A stretch of DNA of 64,000 nt from Undibacterium parvum (GTDB lineage Bacteria; Pseudomonadota; Gammaproteobacteria; Burkholderiales; Burkholderiaceae_D). Position 1 is the stretch's first letter. Each line of letters starts with the position of its first letter. Location: NCBI RefSeq assembly GCF_003955735.1, contig NZ_CP034464.1:4774001-4838000 (forward strand), in the 5' to 3' direction. The translations under genes and the position numbers were made by a program. This document shows, one piece after another, positions 19,328 to 28,124 of this stretch. Below the pieces are notes generated by a model. The model was not told the DNA's origin, did not search any database, and saw only the letters and a list, made by a program, of their open reading frames with translations.

Positions 19328-22300
19328 ATGAAAAACAGCTTAACTGACACTACTCCCTCCTCTGCCGCAACTCTCACTTCCAAAACAGCGTCTACCCTCA
19401 CGATAGGAAAGAACACTCTACAGCGCAAACCTGTAGAACAAGCGCAAGCGAGAACCATCGTAGTGCAGACTGGCGCCCATGAAGACGTTTCTTCAGGTGA
19501 AGGCGCAGCGACGGCTGCCGCCGTCACTGTAGTAGTGACCAAACGTCGTTCACGTTTACTCGGCGCTGCCGAAGCCGCACCGGTGGTGGCTAAAGCCGAT
19601 TTTGAAGCAGACTCTGAAACAGCGTTTGAAGCAGAGCAAAAAAACGAAACTGTAACTCACATCGAAGCGCAATCGGCTGCACCAACTAGCCAGATGCCAG
19701 ACAATGTCACTGTAATCGCGCCGCAACTGGAGCAGCCATCTGGCCAACAGTTAACCAGCCCTGCTCAGGCCGACATACAAGTTCAGGCTTTGACCGAAGA
19801 GCAGATAGAAGCGCAAATTCAAGCGCTGATTGCGGCCCAAGCCCGCCTGATGTCAGCCCGAGATGCCAAGAACTCGCCAAAAATCGAGAGTGCAGTAGTC
19901 AAAGCAACTGCCAGCATAGTGCCTAGCATGCCTCAAGCGATTGTTGTCGCGCCAGTTGTTAGCACTTTCACTGCTACTGCCACTGTGCCGAAGGCGCCTG
20001 AAAACGCTGCTGCGCCTACTCCAGTATCCCTTGCCGCGTTAGCTCCAGTGGTGGCCGAATCTTTGGTGCTACCCGAGTACGCGCAATACGGAGATGATTT
20101 CAATTCCGCCAGCGCAGAAAACAGTGTCGCTAAAGCAGCTGCAGTCGTCGTTATTAAAAAATCGACATCGCGACTTTTGAGAACGGTGACGACACCAGAG
20201 AGTCTAGCAAGCACAACGCTGCCAGCCGAGCCGACGCCAGTACCAGCGCCAGAAGTCAAACGTGAGCCGCGGGTGTTTACCGCGAAAGTAGCTCCAACAG
20301 TAAAAGCCAGCCCGCGTAAGCTAAGCGCGCCGGCAACCGCATCTGCTACCGGCTCCGCTGCCTCAGCGTTTAAGATCTCCGACATCGATACTTCTGGCTA
20401 CGTCATGCCGTCCCAAAGAGAAGCAGCGAAACGTGGGCGCAAACCATCTTCGCCACAAATTTACAACGAAGAGATCCATGCACTCAATGCAGTAGAGTCG
20501 TCTGAATTAAAGCGCGTCGCCCGAGCCAAGGCAAAAAAATCCGGTGCCTCTGCCGGCCTCACTGATGCGGCCGCAGCTGAGCAATTAGCACATTACCGCT
20601 CTAAGCTGGCCAAGCTGATTAATCTCGGTAAAGATCGCAGTTATCTGACCAACAGAGAGATCAACGATCACCTGCCAGATAACGTCGCTGATCCAGAAAT
20701 GATACAGGGCATCATCCGCACCCTCAACGACATGGGTATCGCGGTGTATGAACAGGCACCTGACGCGACTATGATGCTGCTGACGGATAACGTTGCCACT
20801 GCCATCAGCGAAGACGATGCCGAGGCTACCGCTGCGGCAGCCCTATCTACCGCCGATTCCGACTTTGGCCGCACTACCGACCCGGTACGCATGTATATGC
20901 GCGAGATGGGCGGCGTTGAGCTACTCACGCGTAGTGGCGAGATAGAAATCGCCAAGCGCATCGAAGACGGTCAGCGCGACATGCTACAGGCACTTTGCTC
21001 TTGCCCAGGCACCATCGCCGAACTCTTAGCGCTGGGTGAAAAAATCAGTAGCGATGAAATCAGCATAGACGATATCGTCGATGGTCTATTTGACCCGAAC
21101 GCCAGCGATACATTGGCGGTGGCAAGTAGCGCGAGCAGTGTCGATGGTGATGACGAAGAAGAGGAAGAAGACGATGACGATGCGGCCGCCAGTGCCACCA
21201 GCGTCAGCGCCGAACAATTACAGCAATTAAAAGCTGCGGTTCTGCAAAAACTCGCCATCATCGGACTGCGTTACCAAGAAATGACGCAAGCACGGGCCCG
21301 CGATGGTTATCAGTCCGCAGCCTGCAATCAGGCGCAAAAAGCGATTTCTGATGAACTCTTAGGTATCCGTTTTACAGTCAAGACGCTAGAAAAACTGTGC
21401 GACAGTCTGCGCAAACAAATGACAGAGTTGCGTCAGACTGAAAAGCGCATGTTAGAACTGCTAGTGAACAAGTGTGGCATGCCACGCGCGCAATTTGTCA
21501 CTAGTCTGATGCGCAATGCCACTGAAGTCGAATGGCTAGAAACCGAAATGGAAAGCGGCCAGCCGTACGCCGCCTTGCTCAAGCGCCACATCCATGCCGC
21601 ACGCGAACTGCAAGGCAAAATGATCGCCTTGGAGCAGCAAGTAGAATTGCCTTTGAGCGATTTACGCAGCATCAACAAACAAATGGTCGCCGCCGAAAAA
21701 CGCGCGGCCGATGCCAAGCGCGCCATGACCGAGGCCAACTTACGTCTGGTCATTTCGATCGCGAAAAAATACATTAATCGCGGCTTGCAATTCCTTGATC
21801 TGATCCAGGAAGGTAATATCGGTCTGCTCAAGGCAGTAGAAAAATTTGAATACCGTCGTGGTTACAAGTTCTCAACCTATGCAACCTGGTGGATCAGACA
21901 GGCGATTGCACGTGCTATCGCCGATCAAGCCCGCACCATCCGCGTACCTGTGCACATGATAGAAACCATCAACAAATTAAATCGCGTAAAGCGTCAGTTG
22001 ATGCAGCAAACCGGCTTAGATCCAGACTCGGCGACCATCGCCGAGAAAATGGATTTACCGGAAAGCAAAGTACGTGAAATTCTTAAAATTGCCAAGGAAC
22101 CGGTCTCACTAGACGTACCTATCGGCGACGATGGCGACTCCCAATTGGGCGACTTCATCGAAGACGGCATGACACTGTCGCCGATGGCGGCCGCGATGCA
22201 GGCTTCGGTACAGGAAAAACTCAAGGAAATTTTAGATTCTCTGAGCCCGCGCGAAGCCAAGGTCTTGCGCATGCGTTTTGGCCTGGAAATGGCCAGCGAC

Positions 22301-22435
22301 CATACATTGGAAGAAGTCGGCAAACAATTCGATGTCACGCGCGAACGGATACGCCAGATAGAAGCAAAGGCAATGAAAAAACTGCGCCACCCGTCTCGTT
22401 CCGAGCATCTGAAGAGTCTGCTCGAAAGTCACTAA
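19328..22435 (+). CDS. rpoD: Principal sigma factor RpoD with very long N-terminal extension
   Basis: 1035 residues from the ATG at 19328; E. coli RpoD has 613. The normal protein begins near residue 425 with region 1.1 ([20 protein letters not shown]), then region 1.2 near 511 ([20 protein letters not shown]), an acidic insert near 607 inside the non-conserved region, region 2 near 800-870 ([23 protein letters not shown]), region 3 and region 4 ending [19 protein letters not shown]. The first 400 residues are Ala, Val, Pro and Thr rich and hold a repeated motif, [10 protein letters not shown] near residue 76 and [12 protein letters not shown] near 275. No clear ribosome site precedes the ATG, and internal starts such as the ATG at 20404 cannot be excluded. 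Confidence 0.92.
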   Translation: MKNSLTDTTPSSAATLTSKTASTLTIGKNTLQRKPVEQAQARTIVVQTGAHEDVSSGEGAATAAAVTVVVTKRRSRLLGAAEAAPVVAKADFEADSETAFEAEQKNETVTHIEAQSAAPTSQMPDNVTVIAPQLEQPSGQQLTSPAQADIQVQALTEEQIEAQIQALIAAQARLMSARDAKNSPKIESAVVKATASIVPSMPQAIVVAPVVSTFTATATVPKAPENAAAPTPVSLAALAPVVAESLVLPEYAQYGDDFNSASAENSVAKAAAVVVIKKSTSRLLRTVTTPESLASTTLPAEPTPVPAPEVKREPRVFTAKVAPTVKASPRKLSAPATASATGSAASAFKISDIDTSGYVMPSQREAAKRGRKPSSPQIYNEEIHALNAVESSELKRVARAKAKKSGASAGLTDAAAAEQLAHYRSKLAKLINLGKDRSYLTNREINDHLPDNVADPEMIQGIIRTLNDMGIAVYEQAPDATMMLLTDNVATAISEDDAEATAAAALSTADSDFGRTTDPVRMYMREMGGVELLTRSGEIEIAKRIEDGQRDMLQALCSCPGTIAELLALGEKISSDEISIDDIVDGLFDPNASDTLAVASSASSVDGDDEEEEEDDDDAAASATSVSAEQLQQLKAAVLQKLAIIGLRYQEMTQARARDGYQSAACNQAQKAISDELLGIRFTVKTLEKLCDSLRKQMTELRQTEKRMLELLVNKCGMPRAQFVTSLMRNATEVEWLETEMESGQPYAALLKRHIHAARELQGKMIALEQQVELPLSDLRSINKQMVAAEKRAADAKRAMTEANLRLVISIAKKYINRGLQFLDLIQEGNIGLLKAVEKFEYRRGYKFSTYATWWIRQAIARAIADQARTIRVPVHMIETINKLNRVKRQLMQQTGLDPDSATIAEKMDLPESKVREILKIAKEPVSLDVPIGDDGDSQLGDFIEDGMTLSPMAAAMQASVQEKLKEILDSLSPREAKVLRMRFGLEMASDHTLEEVGKQFDVTRERIRQIEAKAMKKLRHPSRSEHLKSLLESH

Positions 22436-22481
22436 TTAGCGCTCGCCGTATGCCTGCAAGCCAAAATTGAAAGCCCACCCC

Positions 22482-22604
22482 GGGGAACTTCTAAAAACCC
22501 GTTAATCGGGATGCAGCGCAAGGCGCAAACCGGAGCAATACGTCGGTATTGCGAGGATTTTCAACGCCGCGATGCGCCCGAGTATAGGTTTTTTAGAAGT
22601 CCCC
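22482..22604. repeat. 123-bp palindromic intergenic repeat
   Basis: Outer arms GGGGAACTTCTAAAAACC and GGTTTTTTAGAAGTCCCC are near-perfect inverted copies; inside, GCAATACGTCGGTATTGC forms a second stem, and GCGCAAGGCGC a third. Elements of this type, with the CGCAATACCGACGTATTG core, occur in many beta- and gammaproteobacterial genomes as I recall. A short plus-strand frame crosses it but is not a gene. Confidence 0.75.
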
Positions 22605-22606
22605 CC

Positions 22607-22641
22607 CCGCCAACACGCACTATCTATGCGCCTGTTGGCGG
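22607..22641. terminator. GC-rich hairpin downstream of rpoD
   Basis: Perfect arms CCGCCAACA and TGTTGGCGG with a 17-base loop between the convergent rpoD and NadR-like genes. No T run, so terminator function is uncertain. Confidence 0.4.
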
Positions 22642-22690
22642 CATATTGCTCGGTAAGCCGCATGCCTATTGGGCAAGCGGGCGTACCACT

Positions 22691-22731
22691 TTTAAATTTA
22701 AGCATTTAAATTCAAGCATTAAATTCAAGCA
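22691..22731. repeat. Three tandem 13-14 bp units
   Basis: TTTAAATTTAAGCA, TTTAAATTCAAGCA and TTAAATTCAAGCA follow each other between the palindromic repeat and the end of the NadR-like gene. Confidence 0.8.
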
Positions 22732-22758
22732 CTGGCGCCGTCTTGCTGCGCCCCCATC

Positions 22759-23328
22759 CTAGCAGAGCAAAAAATTCAGCGCGAACGCGACCTGCTCCAC
22801 TCTATTCTTCAGACTCCCCTCGACCAGCAAGAACGGAATGTCGCGCTGTTCCATGAGTATCAGCAAGTCTTCGTGTATGCGCTGGCGTACCGCCGCCGAT
22901 TCACGCTGTAAGCCATCAGCCGCCCAAGGAAAATCGGGTGCGGTGACTAGCGTAAAATCGTAATCGTGTTCTTGCTCCAATTCTTCCAAGGCGGGCAGCA
23001 CACGGCCGAAATAGTGGCGACTGTAGAGCGCCGTCAGCAAGGGAGTGCTGTCGCAAAATAGCCATGTTGTGGCATGCTTAGCAGCCTCATTCTCCCTTTT
23101 CATCTGGGTCTGAGCGATCAGCAATTGCTCCTCTTCCTTAGGCACGCGCTGCGCAGTATCGACAAATTCACGTAAATATTCGGGCACCCAGACACTCTGA
23201 TAATGCTGCGCCAGTGCTTCGGCTAATACGGATTTACCAGAAGACTCGGCACCGAGGATGGCGATACGATTTACGCCACTCCGCTCACCTTGTTCACTTC
23301 GTTCGTCTTGCTCAACTATTTTAGACAT
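22759..23328 (-). CDS. NadR-like nicotinamide riboside kinase (AAA ATPase)
   Basis: 189 residues. Walker A GAESSGKS is at residues 26-33, followed by VWVPEYLREFVD and CDSTPLLTALYS, the blocks of the kinase domain of NadR. The adenylyltransferase and repressor domains of full NadR are absent. It phosphorylates nicotinamide riboside to NMN (family knowledge). It overlaps the pnuC gene by 13 bases, which fits one salvage unit: PnuC brings the riboside in and this kinase traps it. The first 19 residues are a charged tail with EQDERSEQGERSG. Confidence 0.9.
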   Translation of the reverse strand: MSKIVEQDERSEQGERSGVNRIAILGAESSGKSVLAEALAQHYQSVWVPEYLREFVDTAQRVPKEEEQLLIAQTQMKRENEAAKHATTWLFCDSTPLLTALYSRHYFGRVLPALEELEQEHDYDFTLVTAPDFPWAADGLQRESAAVRQRIHEDLLILMEQRDIPFLLVEGSLKNRVEQVAFALNFLLC

Positions 23329-23927
23329 TGCTTACTCCAGACACGCAAACCCATGATCGCCATCAGCACGAACAAGGCATATAAAATTGCGGTCAACATC
23401 AGATTTTTATACACATATAAACCGACATACAGAACATCTACGATGATCCAGACATGCCAGTTTTCCAATTTTTTACGCGACAACAACAGTTGCCCCAGCA
23501 AGCTGCCAGCGGTGAGAAAACCATCGGCGTACGGGACATCGGTGTCGGTAAATGATTTCAGAAACCACGACAGCAAAACAAAGCCCAGGCCCCAGGCCAA
23601 GATACCGTAACAACGCTGCAATCGAGTCAGGCGCGCAATACGCGGGCTTATTGGTGCAGGGTCAGAATCTGACGCGCTTGCCGCCCCCAGCCACAAATAC
23701 CATCCCCACACCGACACCAGAATAAACACAAATTGCAAAGCCATATCGCCGTACAGGCGCGCATCCAAAAATACCACCGCATACAGCGCCGAGGACAAAA
23801 TCGCGAACAGCCAGGCCCAATGCACTTGCCGAATATTCAGGGCAACCGTGACCACTGAGAGTAGGAAGGAAATTAATTCTAAGGGTGTGGTGGTGAAGCC
23901 AAACAAGAGAGGCAGGGATAAATTCAT
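23316..23927 (-). CDS. pnuC: Nicotinamide riboside transporter
   Basis: 203 residues with about seven membrane helices. The conserved FLLSVVTVALNIRQVHWAWL and LYAVVFLDARLYGDMALQ and the Trp-rich VWGWYLWLG mark PnuC, the inner-membrane facilitator for nicotinamide riboside. Directly followed, with overlap, by the kinase. A hairpin with a T run on the coding strand lies 34-63 bases before the ATG (separate entry), so expression may be controlled by attenuation. Confidence 0.94.
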   Translation of the reverse strand: MNLSLPLLFGFTTTPLELISFLLSVVTVALNIRQVHWAWLFAILSSALYAVVFLDARLYGDMALQFVFILVSVWGWYLWLGAASASDSDPAPISPRIARLTRLQRCYGILAWGLGFVLLSWFLKSFTDTDVPYADGFLTAGSLLGQLLLSRKKLENWHVWIIVDVLYVGLYVYKNLMLTAILYALFVLMAIMGLRVWSKQCLK

Positions 23928-23960
23928 GCAGCGCGTTTCTAAGTAAAGAGTATAGCGCTA

Positions 23961-23990
23961 GCAAAAAAAACAGCGCCTAAGATTGGCGCC
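23961..23990 (-). terminator. Terminator-like hairpin in the pnuC leader
   Basis: On the minus strand GCGCC, seven-base loop, GGCGC is followed by TGTTTTTTTT and then, 34 bases later, by the pnuC ATG. No minus-strand gene lies upstream that would need it, so it is a candidate attenuator. Confidence 0.55.
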
Positions 23991-24201
23991 ATTATCACTG
24001 ATAAGAATAGGCTTGTCATTCATGACGGACACGAATGACAGATTTCACAGAAGCACACTGCACTTGCTACAAAATTGTTTATGCTTACTGACAAACCGAA
24101 TGATAAGTGCGCAAAAAAAGAATAACCTCCGTGAAATCATCAAACTTCTCCAAAATCCTGAAAATTCATCTATAGTGAAGAAACTTTTTATTTCCCTTCC
24201 C

Positions 24202-24693
24202 ATGAAAAAACAGCAGGCATTTACCCTTATAGAAATGATGGCCGTGGTGGCGATCATCGCAATTTTGGCAGCAATCTCGGTGCCCTCGTATTTATTTAAA
24301 ATCACTAGAGAACAAATTGAGGCGGGCATTAGTTTGGCCGATCTGGTAAAAAAACCAGTCGCTGCCAGTTGGCTGGCGACACAAAACTTCCCCACCGATA
24401 ATGCCGCTGCTGGCTTACCTGCCTCAGATAAGATCGTCAATAATTACGTCAGTGCGATTAGCCTGGAAAATGGTGCTATCCATATCAGCTTTGGCAATCG
24501 CGCCACTGGCCCGCTGAAAGGAAAAGTGTTGAGTTTGCGTCCGGCGGTGGTGGACGATGCGGCGATCGTACCGGTCACCTGGGTCTGTGCAGGCGCCGAA
24601 GCACCCGACAAGATGAGCATCAAGGGTGTCGACAAGACCACGGTAAAACTAGAGCATTTACCTGCAGCCTGTCGTATTCAAAACAAAAAATAA
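24202..24693 (+). CDS. Type IV pilin-like protein
   Basis: 163 residues from the ATG at 24202; the frame is open further upstream without protein-like content. The class III signal MKKQQA/FTLIE is followed by the membrane helix MMAVVAIIAILAAISVPSY. The residue before the cleavage site is Ala where Gly is usual; Glu at position 5 of the mature protein is kept. Two cysteines near the end (WVCAGA and AACRI) can form the C-terminal disulfide loop. The gene stands alone between pnuC and cobQ, away from other pilus genes. It may be a minor pilin or a stand-alone adhesion or uptake pilin. Confidence 0.88.
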   Translation: MKKQQAFTLIEMMAVVAIIAILAAISVPSYLFKITREQIEAGISLADLVKKPVAASWLATQNFPTDNAAAGLPASDKIVNNYVSAISLENGAIHISFGNRATGPLKGKVLSLRPAVVDDAAIVPVTWVCAGAEAPDKMSIKGVDKTTVKLEHLPAACRIQNKK

Positions 24694-24712
24694 ACCCTGT
24701 AACAAACTTCGC

Positions 24713-26167
24713 TCAAAGTGCTTGCAAGGCCGCCAGCAAGGGTGCACAGGCATCCGCCACTCGATCCAGGCTTTGTTCGCGCAGACTACCCAGATCGACG
24801 CTAAGCTCAGTTTTCAGACCGGCCCATTCCAGCAAGGCAGCACAGGCATCCGGATGATCGAACAAGCCATGTAGATACGAACCGAGTATCAAATCATCCG
24901 GCGAGCGTGTGCCCTCTTCCTGGCCATCGATCAAAAAGGCCGGCAAGGTGTCGTTACTGGCGTAGGTCAGTCCCATGTGTATCTCATAGCCCTCTACCTT
25001 GGCGTCCGCTTTAGCACCGGGTTTAACACCAAAAGCACACATGCCACTGACTTGCTGTAGACGTTTTTCGGTGGTCAGTTCGGTTGTGATGTCGAGCAAA
25101 GCCAAACCATCCGAGTCACCCGCCACGCCCTCTACCCCATGCGGATCGCTGATGATCTGCCCCAGCATTTGATAACCGCCACAAATCCCTATAACTTTAC
25201 CGCCGTAGCGCAGATGCTTATCGAGCGCAGTTTGCCAGCCTTGCTGCAGCAAAAATGCTAAATCTTCACGGGTGTTTTTACTGCCAGGCAGAATAATCAA
25301 ATCAGCGGCGGGAATAGCCATGCCGGGGCCGATAAATTGCAGATCTACCTCAGGATGAAAACGCAGTGCGTCAAAATCGGTGTGATTCGAAATTCTTGGT
25401 ATCGCTGGCACGATCACTTTAAATTTTCCGCTACTACTTTGACTAGGCTGGATCGCGTCTTCTGCATCTAACATCAGCCCATGCAGGTAAGGCAGTACCG
25501 CCAGCACTGGCTTGCCGGTTTTTTGCTGCAGCCACTCTAGCCCCGGCTCTAACAAACTAATATCGCCGCGAAAGCGATTAATCACAAAGCCAACGATGCG
25601 ATTTTGCTCGGATTCTGAGAGGCAGGCCAGCGTCCCGACAAAGTGGGCGAACACGCCACCTCTATCGATATCGGCCACCAGGATCACCGGACAATCGACG
25701 GCCTCGGCAAAACCCATATTGGCGATATCGCGGGCGCGTAAATTCACCTCAGCTGGACTCCCTGCACCCTCGACGATGATGGCATCGTACTGCTGCTGCA
25801 GACGCTGGTAAGACTCCAACACCGCCTGCATGGCGATGCTTTTGTATTGATCGTAGTCACGTGCATCCATATCGGCGCGCACTTTGCCGTGGATGATCAC
25901 CTGCGCCCCCGTATCGGAAGAAGGTTTCAACAACACTGGATTCATGTCGGTATGCGCGGCCAAGCCAGCAGCCAAAGCCTGCAAGGCTTGAGCCCGGCCA
26001 ATCTCGCCGCCATCGGTCGTCACCGCACTATTCAAAGCCATATTCTGCGGCTTCATCGGCACCACTTTAACGCCCTGGCGATACAGCAAGCGGCATAACG
26101 CCGCCACCACCGTGCTCTTGCCGGCATCGGAGGTGGTGCCCTGCACCATCAAGGTAGAGATTTTCAT
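24713..26167 (-). CDS. cobQ: Cobyric acid synthase
   Basis: 484 residues, normal length. It amidates four side chains of adenosylcobyrinic acid a,c-diamide with glutamine and ATP. The N-terminal ATP domain opens with [34 protein letters not shown] follows, and the class I glutaminase domain has the nucleophile in [10 protein letters not shown] and a closing YLHGLFDHP. It is the last gene of the cobalamin operon, separated from the gene before it by a 194-base gap that carries a repeated element, so it may also have its own control. Confidence 0.97.
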   Translation of the reverse strand: MKISTLMVQGTTSDAGKSTVVAALCRLLYRQGVKVVPMKPQNMALNSAVTTDGGEIGRAQALQALAAGLAAHTDMNPVLLKPSSDTGAQVIIHGKVRADMDARDYDQYKSIAMQAVLESYQRLQQQYDAIIVEGAGSPAEVNLRARDIANMGFAEAVDCPVILVADIDRGGVFAHFVGTLACLSESEQNRIVGFVINRFRGDISLLEPGLEWLQQKTGKPVLAVLPYLHGLMLDAEDAIQPSQSSSGKFKVIVPAIPRISNHTDFDALRFHPEVDLQFIGPGMAIPAADLIILPGSKNTREDLAFLLQQGWQTALDKHLRYGGKVIGICGGYQMLGQIISDPHGVEGVAGDSDGLALLDITTELTTEKRLQQVSGMCAFGVKPGAKADAKVEGYEIHMGLTYASNDTLPAFLIDGQEEGTRSPDDLILGSYLHGLFDHPDACAALLEWAGLKTELSVDLGSLREQSLDRVADACAPLLAALQAL

Positions 26168-26280
26168 GCTTGTCGTCTTTCTAGTACTTTATTATTCGTT
26201 CAATTTTTATCAGGAGGGGCGCCGCTGCCGGACTCCAGACATTCGGGCGAACATCCAAGATAAAATATCCAATATATTCA

Positions 26281-26364
26281 TATACTCCATCCTAGTATAT
26301 TTTAAAACCCCGCATGAAATATGCGCGATTATGGTAATTCATCTCGATTTTTAGGGGAGTATTA
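26281..26364. repeat. Intergenic element with TATACTCC boxes, copy 1
   Basis: Perfect IR TATACTccatcctAGTATA at 26281-26299, then TTTTAAAA, CATGAAATATGCGCG near 26313-26327 and an inverted box AGGGGAGTATTA at 26353 that overlaps the stop codon of the BtuF-like gene. A related element with the same order of parts is at 51118-51192. Confidence 0.5.
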
Positions 26365-27183
26365 GCTATTTAAGGCCTGCCAATCAGCGATAATCTGCTG
26401 TAACTGCGGCAAACCATGGGTGATCGCCGACGGTCCTGGCGACAAAATATCGGCCGATTTAATCTCAAATACCTGCCCATTTTGCAGCGCCGGCAGCTGC
26501 TGCCATCCAGCTCTTTCAGCCATTTTTTCTGGCCGAAATTTCTTGCCGCACCAGGAGGCGATGATGATATCTGGTGCGCGTGCCATCACCTCAGCTGGGT
26601 CCGCGATGATACGATGCTTGGCGCTATGATGCTGCGCCAAATCGGCAAAGGCATCCTGCCCGCCGGCGATGGTGATCAACTCTGAGACCCAGCCTATGCA
26701 ACTCATCATAGGGCTATCCCACTCTTCAAAATACACCACGGGGCGGCGCGTCCAGTGCGCCGCCCGCTGTTGCGCAGCTTGCAGAGTTTGCTGTAAATCG
26801 GCAATCAGAGCGGCGCCTTGGTCTGGCTTGCCGACCAGATGAGCGAGTACCGCGATCATGCGCAGGATGCCATCAACAGTATGCTGATTAAAGGCATGCA
26901 CTTCCACCCCTGCGCTGATCAAATCACGGCTGATCTCAGACTGCATATTCGAATAAGAAATCACCAGATCAGGACGAACCGCAAAGATGCGCTCTAGATT
27001 GGCACTAGAAAAACCACTAATCTTCGGTTTCTCGCTGCGCGCCCGCGCCGGTCTGGTGGTGTAGCCGGAAATACCAGCGATCAGGTCCTCGGCACCAAGC
27101 GCATACAAAACCTCGACCGATTCAGTACTCAGGCAGGCGATGCGTTGATACAGACTGGCACTAACTTGATTGGCCTGCTTCAT
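26362..27183 (-). CDS. BtuF-like cobalamin-binding protein without signal peptide
   Basis: 273 residues. The fold blocks RIACLSTESVEVLYALGAED, FAVRPDLVISYSNMQ and VVYFEEWDSPMMSCIGWVSE fit the group usually annotated as cobalamin-binding protein or ABC transporter substrate-binding protein. There is no signal peptide: the protein starts MKQANQVSASLYQRIACLS. It overlaps the preceding BtuF gene by four bases. A cytoplasmic BtuF-like protein cannot serve the usual periplasmic role, so it may carry corrinoids inside the cell or be exported another way; both are guesses. Confidence 0.85.
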   Translation of the reverse strand: MKQANQVSASLYQRIACLSTESVEVLYALGAEDLIAGISGYTTRPARARSEKPKISGFSSANLERIFAVRPDLVISYSNMQSEISRDLISAGVEVHAFNQHTVDGILRMIAVLAHLVGKPDQGAALIADLQQTLQAAQQRAAHWTRRPVVYFEEWDSPMMSCIGWVSELITIAGGQDAFADLAQHHSAKHRIIADPAEVMARAPDIIIASWCGKKFRPEKMAERAGWQQLPALQNGQVFEIKSADILSPGPSAITHGLPQLQQIIADWQALNS

Positions 27184-28124
27184 TTTGCACCTGCTTTCGT
27201 ATTCGCTTTAATTTCATTATTGGCCGGGCGTTTATTGCGTGCCGCCTCCATCGCGCTACAGACCGCTTTGGCACCCAGTATGATGCGCGGGCCGGCACGA
27301 TTAAGCTGATCACCATCGAGCGCCAGCAGATTATGGTTTTTAACCGCTAGCAAGTTGCCATAGCCCTTCCATTGAACTATCCCGCTCTGCCCCTGATTTT
27401 GGCTATCGCCACTGATGATCAACTCTGGATTTTCCTTCAACACCGCTTCGGTACTGACGCTAGGCGCATCGGTCGGCAAGCGACCAAAAATATTCTCGCC
27501 GCCACAGGTGCGTATCACGTCGCTGACAATATTTTTATCGTTTAGGGTAAAGATAGGCTTACCCCAGACTTGATAGAAGGTACGTACTGTGTCCCTGGTT
27601 TGATAGCGGCTTCTTAATTGCGCCAATTCCTGACGAAACTCTAGCGCCGCTGCCCCTGCGACTTTTTCGGTGCCAAATAAACTGCCGAGTTTAATCAGCG
27701 TCTCGGGGATATTCTCTAAGCTATGCGGCTCACTAAAAAAGTAGGGAATGCCAGACTGGCGTAAAGGTTCTAACTGACGCTCGAAAGCGCCGTGCATCCA
27801 CACCACCAAGAGATCGGGCTTCATGGCGATGATGCGTTCAATGTCGAGTTGACGATTGTCGCCTACTCTAGGAATCAGTTTGGCTGCGGCCGGGTAATCA
27901 CTGTAATTCACGGCACCGACTATCTTGTCGCCAGCGCCAGCGGCAAAAATCAATTCAGTCACATGTGGCGACAAGCTGATAATCCGCTTGGCGGGCGCAG
28001 GTAAAGTGATCGTATTGCCGGCATCATCAAGCACGCTGATGGCCGCCAGCACAAAATTAGGGAACAAGCAGAGCAGCCATAAACAAGCCAACAGCGCCGA
28101 TCTTTTTTTTAGTACTTCACTCAT
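27180..28124 (-). CDS. btuF: BtuF-like periplasmic cobalamin-binding protein
   Basis: 314 residues from the ATG at 28124 whose first bases overlap the cobD stop (ATGA); a longer frame to 28247 is rejected because it lacks a signal at its start. Signal peptide LLACLWLLCLFPNFVLA, then AKRIISLSPHVTELIFAAGA, VGAVNYSDYPAAAKL and MKPDLLVVWMHG. It captures cobalamin in the periplasm for the BtuCD transporter encoded in the same operon. Closely related to the BtuF-like gene at 13043. Confidence 0.93.
   Translation of the reverse strand: MSEVLKKRSALLACLWLLCLFPNFVLAAISVLDDAGNTITLPAPAKRIISLSPHVTELIFAAGAGDKIVGAVNYSDYPAAAKLIPRVGDNRQLDIERIIAMKPDLLVVWMHGAFERQLEPLRQSGIPYFFSEPHSLENIPETLIKLGSLFGTEKVAGAAALEFRQELAQLRSRYQTRDTVRTFYQVWGKPIFTLNDKNIVSDVIRTCGGENIFGRLPTDAPSVSTEAVLKENPELIISGDSQNQGQSGIVQWKGYGNLLAVKNHNLLALDGDQLNRAGPRIILGAKAVCSAMEAARNKRPANNEIKANTKAGAK

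Noticed and set aside
19933..20385. Long minus-strand frame in the rpoD extension
   Set aside because: Low-complexity mirror of the Ala/Val-rich coding sequence; no start signal.
22511..22762. Plus-strand frame after rpoD
   Set aside because: It lies within the palindromic repeat and the tandem units, so it is not a gene.
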